A DNA stretch of 64,000 bases. Origin: Struthio camelus. Its lineage: Eukaryota; Chordata; Aves; Struthioniformes; Struthionidae. Both the position numbers and the translations under genes were made by a program. The notes below the pieces were generated by a model. That model did not search any database and was not told the DNA's origin. It was given only the letters and a program-made list of their open reading frames with translations. Location: assembly GCF_040807025.1 (NCBI RefSeq), contig NC_090944.1:115142238-115206237 (forward strand). Reading direction: 5' to 3'. This document shows positions 56,581-64,000 of this stretch, piece by piece (position 1 is the stretch's first letter; every line of letters starts with the position of its first letter).

Positions 56581-59500
56581 TGACTGTGCACTTGAATTTA
56601 GGATGATTCATTACAAATAAGCTCACCATGACAGGCTTGTGCATGTTCATTTAAAAGGTCTAACTGGGCTTGCTCAGTAGCCCGGAGATATTCTATGTGA
56701 GAGAAAAGAGTTACATCAACTAAATTAGCCGTTATCCAACTGAACAGAAACTACTTTTCCAATAACTCATGTGGCTTATGCTTGCCTACCCTGACCAGGT
56801 ATTACAAAAAATCAAGCTCCTGTACATGAGCAGCAGTGCTCTAAGGCTTCGAGTTGCACTGCAGAGATAGGTGTTTTCATATTACTTTTGTGTCAGAAGA
56901 TCTAGTTTCCCCTTTCAACAGAAGCAGATAACATTTTTTACTTCTTGAAAGAGATTTCTTAGTTTAAGTGAAAGAAAATGATTTTATTCTAAGTTAACTT
57001 TTTAAAGTACAAGTATCTCCCTGATGACACAAAGATTAATATTATAGTTAAAATTCAGTCAATTTTACACTCAGTAGAGTGGATTTCTCTATTACATATA
57101 GACCATGCTTATAGTCCATTCCATTTGAAAAAAGTTTATGGGAACAGCAAATTAATCTACTCATCAGTCAGATCTTTAAAAAAAAATTCAGCTTTTGTCT
57201 CAAAACAGTTGAAGAGAATAACACAAACTGACGTATTTCATATAGTTAAAATGAACAAAACCTTTGTATACAAGCTCTGCTTCAGTAACTACATGTGCCT
57301 ATGGATGGGGTCAAGTCAATAGATGTTGTGACTTTTTCTAAAGCTTCTCTAGTTGTTTGCTCACTAAAGTATTAGGTAATTAAAAAAAAATCCTTATGGT
57401 ACTATGCCTGGAGACATCTTCCAGGAAAACTGAAGGAGACCTATCTTAAATAATGCATCTTGATGCCCTGTCTTTCTGCCAGTATACCAACAAATCTACT
57501 CATAGAAGTTAAATATTTCAGATAAGGTTTTGTATCTTCAAGTTATTCAGGATCCTGTGTGAAACTGTAGCAATTAAAAAAAAATAACTAATTTTAAAGC
57601 AACTCTTTTGATGGAAGTATGAGTGTGAAAGCATATTGGTAACAGATAATAGAAATAATGCAGGAGCGTTATATTTATTCTCAAACTTTTTTTTTTTTCT
57701 ACTTTAATCTAATGCCTTGAAAAGTGTCCCAGTTGGAGAAAAGTGTGGAAAAGTATCTTTAGAAAACCACCTGATTTTAACCAGAAAAATTAAAACTGTA
57801 TTATAATAAAGTAAGTAAATATCACCACTACAAGAAATGATTGGGACTACAGTAGTTACACAATTTTCTACTTTGCCATGTTTGTATTTCATAAGTATTT
57901 AGATTTTGGTAAGTGTGAAACAGATAAATTTTGAAAGATCAAAATATCTATTTATTATTTTCAGTTACTCATACATACTGTAGTACTATCTAATCTTAGT
58001 TTTTGGCATGCTAGTTAATAAAGATAAGATATTCAAGAGATCTTAAATTACTTAGGTTAATACCTACATTACTTGCAAATGGGGCTTAAGTGTTCTAAAT
58101 CCTGTTGCAAAGCAGTGAGACTCTGGGTCACAATTCATTTAGGTTTCTGAAAATTGTATCAAAAACTTAATTTCCAACCTATCTGTAAATCAGGTGTGTG
58201 ATAGGATAACATCAAAATGTCTAATCAGAATTCATAGTAAGCAGATTGCATAGGAAGTGTTTTGTCAATGTCAACTATCAGTAACAAATGAGAAGATACT
58301 TGCATCTGGCTTTTTATTTTAATTTGTGAAAGTCCCTGTAAAAATGCCATCTTTGGTGCTCTGGTATTTTTCTTAGCATCTTAATCTGATCGTTGCCATA
58401 GTTTTCCTATGTCATGTCACTGGAAGATGCATTTCTTCCTCATTTGCCTGTTTGCCCAAGTTTTACATTGTAATTGGTGTTTATATAATCTGGTTTGCTG
58501 TCCTAACTAATTTTCAGTGCTCTCTGAAATGCCAAAAATTGTAGGCTGTAAGCACATTGCAGCAATGCTGGTATCATTTTGTCGTGTGCTGTTACACCTG
58601 ATGGGAAGGTCTGGTTGATTTGTGATGTTCAGCTCTTTCTTCAGGCTTTGAACTATCCTTCTCATCTTTACCTGGTAATGAAGGAAAAACGTAAAATGAG
58701 ATGTGTTTGGCTGCTGCTCTTCTGGGATGATTATTAAGAGTAAATGTTTAAATTGATCTCTCATACTTTAGAATTTAAAATGTTCCCAGGTCAGATCCTG
58801 GCCTGACTTCCGCAGCTTACTTGACGGCTGAGACGATTAGGTATTCTCCAGGCCTCAAATGGGCTGCGCAGGAGCAATATGGCAGTGGCAGGCCTGAGTC
58901 AGCCATGCACTTCCCAAGTCATAGCTACAGTGTAACCAACTACTGTTTGGGCAGAATTTATACAAATTTTTTTCAAAATAGCCCCCAGAAGGACTAATTG
59001 CCATTTACTGAACATCAGTCTGGGTTCCCTTCTGAGGAGTCAGCATCTAGAGGGTGCCCTGCATTGTGTTGCGGTTGCACTGTTGGGTACAGCACTGCCG
59101 TCATTAACGCTTGCTGGCTTGCAGCAAGCTCACTCTGAGGAGCTTGCCAGTCCAGGAACAACTGGTGGGAGGGAAGGATGGAGCTGAAAGAAGAAACACA
59201 TTCTCACTATCCTGCTTAATATACTGATGCACCTTACAATTGATGCTAATTAATGTACTTTAAATAGAAGAATAAAAATAACAGGGGGAGTTGTGGCAAA
59301 TCCAGATATGATATAATCTCAGATATGTTGTTTGCATGTAATCTTATATTACCCTAAAACCTAGATGGTGATGCCAGAGAAAAGTGCAACATACATCTAA
59401 TGGGGACTTTTGTACTATAGATTGCAAATGAGTTCCTTTTAGACATAGAAACATAGCTGAGCAACATAAACACTACATATATTAGGGAAAGTAGTATCAT

Positions 59501-62500
59501 GCCATAAGCCCATATGCCACCTCTTTTTGGTGGGAACACTCCAAATTTGTCCCAGAACTGGTTTCAGCTGCCTGATCCTTGCTTCTGCTCCTTGGGACTT
59601 CAGTTGACTAACCCTTAAAATGGCTGCTTTTTCTCTGCTTTTAACACCTTGTCCTAAATAGCCACGAATTACATTACGACTGCCAGTAATTTTCTGCAAA
59701 AAAACAGTAGTTCAAAACAGCTGTGTAAACTTTCTGAAGATGTTGACAAATGAGTACTTCGTGGACTACTGTGAAAGCGGCTTCCAATAGCAATATTCTA
59801 ATATTTTAAAATCTTGGTAATGTCTAAGCAGTGCTGTGTATTTGCACTGTTAAATCTGTAATTCCAGTGATAGGAGATATGGTATATCTCCTCTGTATAT
59901 ATGCATGTGTATATTCTCACATGCGTATATACACACCCAAGTGCTTATTTCACTGTATAGTTGAGAAAGTATTATAGAACTTAGAAAAACTGGATGTAGC
60001 TGTAAAATACCTAAATCTGTTGAGTTTTTGCATTGTTTTGTTTGTCTTCCTGGAAGCCTTTTTAACGGCAGAAAAGTCATGATTTGTATTCACAATTCAG
60101 CTGTTCAAAAACTTTGGTGAATGCACTGATGATTGATGGGTGCAAAGAAAAATCAGCTTTCAATATTTTGCTTTTCTGCTACCATGCTTCATAAATTAAG
60201 ATGATGAAAGCTTAGTGAGAGTCTGTGCCCAGTATTGGGTGGTGTTTTAGTTCCTTTATTAGAAACCCTGCTGAGTACCACATGAATTGTGAGGGAAGAC
60301 AGCCTTTTTTGCAAAGGCTGTGTATCCCCATCAGGTTACTGCTTTCTTATAGAGGCAAAATGGAAGAGTGGGAAACTGTTAATTGGGGCTGGGATTTTTC
60401 ACATACAGAAAGATAAATGTTGTATATTCTTTTAACCCGCTGTGGAAAAACACTCAGTTTTCAGTTTTATTGTTGATTTTTTAAAGATACATGTGGCTTT
60501 AGTCGTTGCCTGGCATTGAGTGATTTGAAGATACTACAGGTCCTAAGAAGCATAGTTTGGATCCTTTTTAATTAACTTAGATTCAAATTGTGGAGGCTAA
60601 AGGCAGTAATGAAGAAGACTGATACTCCACCCTTTTGGATTTTTTTCTTGCCAATTTCTTGTGAGCAGTTACAGCAGGAAAGGATCTGCTCTGTGACTCC
60701 CAGCTCTTCACACCTCCTGCTTGCTTAACTCTTTGTTTAACCTGGTTGCCTGCTCTTTTACTGATTTTTAAGTTAAGTCTTGGCTATCTGGTTACTGGTA
60801 TTATCTTTAGATAACAAATCTACTGAGTGAGGTAGGCTGTTACAACTGGAAGGACTGGCTAGTATCAAAGCATTTGAGTAACACTCTCCAATTAACTGCA
60901 CGTCCCCTACATAGCCTTTTTTTTTATGAATGGGAAGGATGCAAAAGATTGGTTTGTTCAGGTGTCTCAGTCCCCGTTACTGGCTTCACTGGAAAAGGTG
61001 ACCAGAACAAACGTCAGGAGTATCAGCAAGCAAGAAACTATGCCACAGCCAGGAAGGGAGGGATTGCCGGGCTGAGGCAGCCCACCACTCCATAGCGTAG
61101 TTCCTTGCTTTCAGGAGCGTATAGTACCAGATTCTTCAAAGAAAAGTGCAAGAAACTTAAGCAGATGTAGACCATTCATAAGGAAGTTGACCAGTCCTAA
61201 TGAATGTTGGGAAAAATGTAAAACACTGGAGTTTTTAAATATTTCATTTTTACTACTATGGCTTGTTATAATTTGATATGCTCATTAACCACACGAATAC
61301 AAAACTTCTTTCTCAGTTCTTCTAACCTTTGGAATCACAGATTCATCGTGGAAAAAAAGGGAATTGTTTCTTTCACCTCGATACAAACGCCTGATTTTGC
61401 CTATTGAGTATTCACAAAACAAACAACAGAAATGCTGCAGCTCGGGGTGGAGGCACATTGCTAGGTTCCCATTGTCTGGGTACCTGACAAAGCTGCATGT
61501 TGCCTGTGTTGTAAGGATCATTTTAATTTTCTAAAATTACATGAAAAAATGATAGCGAATCGTCTACCATGAATAAACCCTAGCCACGAAACTTCTGCCG
61601 GAGCTTCTAAAAATGTAGACACGTTCATAGGTAGAGCTAACACTGTGTTTAGCTACAGCTCAAAACTAGAAGGCAGCAAAACTGAAGTCCTGCCCTTATT
61701 CTAATACTGACACTTTGAAAAAACACCCAGTCAGCCTAATCTATAGTGGAACTAAAACTGGAATAAACCTATTCCATTCCGTATAAATTGGTATAGGGTT
61801 GTAAGACGCATCGATGAGCTATAACAAAGGATGCTGCGAACAGAGCAAACTTTAATGAAGATTTCTTTCCTGTTTGTTTCTTATCCCATATCTCTTCACC
61901 AGCAGAGGAAAGTGTGTGATTAAACGCAGTTTAAAGGCAAATTTTCGCAATTTCAGTCACTACAGCTGCTATTTCTGTATGGCTGCTTAGGGTACATTCT
62001 CATACAATGTCAATGGGAATGTAAGCAACTGCTGGCTTGCTGCAGCAAGGCAGGAGGATTCCAAAAATTCTTATTGTCCCTGTGGTACACAGGAGATGTT
62101 CTGTAAAGTCAGTAATGCAGCTATGATTGTTCTTCCCCTTGCCTCTCAATTAGCCAGTGCTGCACATATTGTTCCCTGTCAAATATCTTATTTTATCAGA
62201 TGCCAGAGAGCAGTGTTGTTGGCTTTTCAAATTGTTGATTTGATTTCTGGCAGTACTTGATTGCTTTAAAATGTGCTTTCTACGTCCATTTTCCTTAATA
62301 CTTAATCAACTGCAGAAAAATAAACTGAAATGAGGTTTCAGTTAAGTGAGTGTTTCACTTTTGTCCCTGCTATCTCATTCATTTATTTCCTTTAGCTCAC
62401 TAAAGGAGTTTCAGAGGTTTTATCTTTCATTTGCAAGAAATTTTGCAGTCAGATTCTCTCTTTACAGCTAAGTCCCTCCAGTGCTAAATTGCCTCCAGTG

Positions 62501-64000
62501 CTGCAGTGAAGCAGAAAAGCTAGACTGCTGAAGAGGTGGTGAAAAGCAACCCAGTATCAAACCAGAACTGCAGTGAATTTAAGTAAGCAAAACGCGGCTG
62601 ATCATGTGAGAAGACTATTCAATGGACCATGGCAAAAAGCCACGTGCCTGAAACGCAGAAGCTGCAGTAACTCAGCACGAGAGTTCAGTTAGTCAGGAGT
62701 CGCAACGCATTGCAGGAATATTCTTGTTACTGCAGCAAAGAGGCTAGTTTTAGTGTTGCAAGTGCAGTTTGAATCTATGCCACGTATGAGATACTAAAAG
62801 CAAGCCCTGCCCTATAGGCTTGCAAATTTGACACTTCTAGCAATGCCTGAGCAACACTGGAGTACTTCTGCATACGTACAGGAATGTCTTTATGCACCTA
62901 TAATGCAAGTAACAGCTTGAAACCTATTAAACTTGCACCTTTCTCCCCCTGTCCTCTATGTGAGCTGATCTGTGGTAAGTGCCCATGGGAAGATAAGAGC
63001 TTGCATACAGTAAGCTGTTGAGGAGCAGCAGCTCCAGGAAAACATGTTGCATGAGGTAGCAGCTTGCAGCGCATATTCACCAGTCTGTGCTAGTCACAGT
63101 AAAGCTGGGGAAATGGGTGCTCTCCTCTTTCCAGGAGGTGAACAAAGGGTTGGAGTTAGAAGTTAAAAGGAGCTCATGGGGTGGGCTGAGCAGAGGAACA
63201 TGTAAATTTTATTCTAAAAAAAAAAAAAAAAGGGTAATGTGGAACATATTGCTACTAAATCACAGCTTAGGACTCACATAGTCCAAGGTTATTTCTGGCA
63301 TGTGCACAGGTTCCTCAGAGGTAAGGCACAGGCTTGAAATTCCAAAATTCACTGGGGCAAAACAGGGTTTTTTCTCACACGTTTTTCTGTGACCCATGTG
63401 CTTATCTATTTCAGTCTTACAAAGAAGCAAGAGGGTTGAGCTAAATACATCTGTGATCCAGTATAATGGTAATAGGAGAAGAAGGGAAAACAGATCAAGT
63501 GATGAAATATATGATCCACAGTTTGGATTCCAGCCAGTTAGGTGAACTTTTTGACTGCTAACCGTCTTGAAAAATGTAAGACCAAATTCTGAATGGCAGA
63601 TAATTGCAGAATGGCCTGAGAGGCCCTGTTCAATGAGGTTTGACTTGCTGAAGACTGAAAAAATTATTATTACAGTAAGAATGAGTCAAGTGGAAAATGG
63701 ATTATAGGTTAATCGATTAGGATTACTAGAACATCCCCAAAGAATTTTCCTTTAATAAGAGATAATATCTCTGATTGCCTGTGATGTTGTCTCTTTTTGG
63801 TCTGTGGAAATAGACCTCTGGGTATTTCTGACAAAAAATGGAGTCTAGAACACGTCACATAGAAAGGGGAAACAAGATGGGGAGAATTAGAAGCTGTTCA
63901 GCAGATCCCAAGGAATTTACTGGCAACATTATAAGATCGAGTTCAAATTGAAGGTCATTGTGGTGGGCATTGAATCTTAAGCACTTTAACAGAAAACTAA
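56581..64000. other. Intergenic region downstream of CENPF
   Basis: 7.4 kb with no coding exon recognised on either strand. It contains A-runs (including 16 A at 63216-63231), short CA/TA stretches near 59900 and moderately GC-richer patches around 58790-59180 and 62470-63180. In amniotes the next gene is usually KCNK2, far downstream; none of its exons is visible. Confidence 0.7.

Noticed and set aside
62800-62860. GCAAGCCCTGCCCTATAGGCTTGCAAAT, resembling a MIR/CR1 tail
   Set aside because: Only one short block matches; not enough to call an element.
63216-63231. 16-base A-run as the tail of a processed pseudogene or SINE
   Set aside because: No upstream gene-like or SINE sequence and no target-site duplication seen.
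56581-64000. First exon of KCNK2
   Set aside because: No CpG island, donor or channel-like coding sequence was found; expected far downstream.
1-64000. A novel multi-gene, CRISPR, phage or toxin system
   Set aside because: Everything interpretable is vertebrate chromosomal: one spliced gene, a neighbouring promoter and old retroelements. No prokaryotic-type or viral gene was seen.

Overview
This is vertebrate nuclear DNA: split genes with GT-AG introns, an AT-rich background, two strong CpG islands and no operons. The one gene identified from protein sequence is CENPF (centromere protein F, also called mitosin), on the + strand. I could follow it from its promoter at about 13.4-13.94 kb to its stop codon at 55498. 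It has 20 exons (1 non-coding, 19 coding). The coding exons join in frame to a predicted 2,958-residue protein ending in the farnesylation box CKVQ. The organism is most likely a sauropsid, perhaps a bird. Intron 5 carries an old 1.9 kb CR1 LINE with the sequence typical of bird/turtle/crocodilian CR1, MIR-like SINE relics are present, no Alu or L1 is visible, and the protein is clearly diverged from the mammalian one. The exact species cannot be read from this window.

Layout. 1-1697: non-coding, probably intron 1 of a minus-strand gene. 1580-2560: CpG island with a perfect minus-strand splice donor at 1698/1699. By amniote synteny (PTPN14 lies next to CENPF in divergent orientation) it is probably the promoter and first exon of PTPN14. 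It contains a tandem TEAD-type site, a G-quadruplex-like run and a polypyrimidine tract. 2561-13400: about 10.8 kb intergenic, with MIR-like relics, a perfect 37-bp inverted repeat and microsatellites. 13400-14280: CENPF CpG-island promoter with four CCAAT boxes and a CDE/CHR element, the standard architecture of G2/M genes. 13942-55498: the CENPF introns and exons, including two giant coiled-coil exons (3,482 and 2,307 nt). 55499-about 56580: 3' UTR. The remainder to 64000 is intergenic, leading by synteny toward KCNK2, which is not seen.

How the parts work together. The two promoters face away from each other. One probably drives a Hippo/YAP-pathway phosphatase. The other drives a mitotic kinetochore, nuclear-envelope and microtubule protein with cell-cycle-timed expression. 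The points most worth a second look are evolutionary differences in CENPF: one copy of the internal block that is tandemly duplicated in human, loss of the C-terminal KEN degron, and near-perfect conservation of the Miro-binding segment. Also notable are the tandem TEAD site in the putative PTPN14 promoter and the 37-bp perfect inverted repeat. I found no evidence for a novel multi-gene system.
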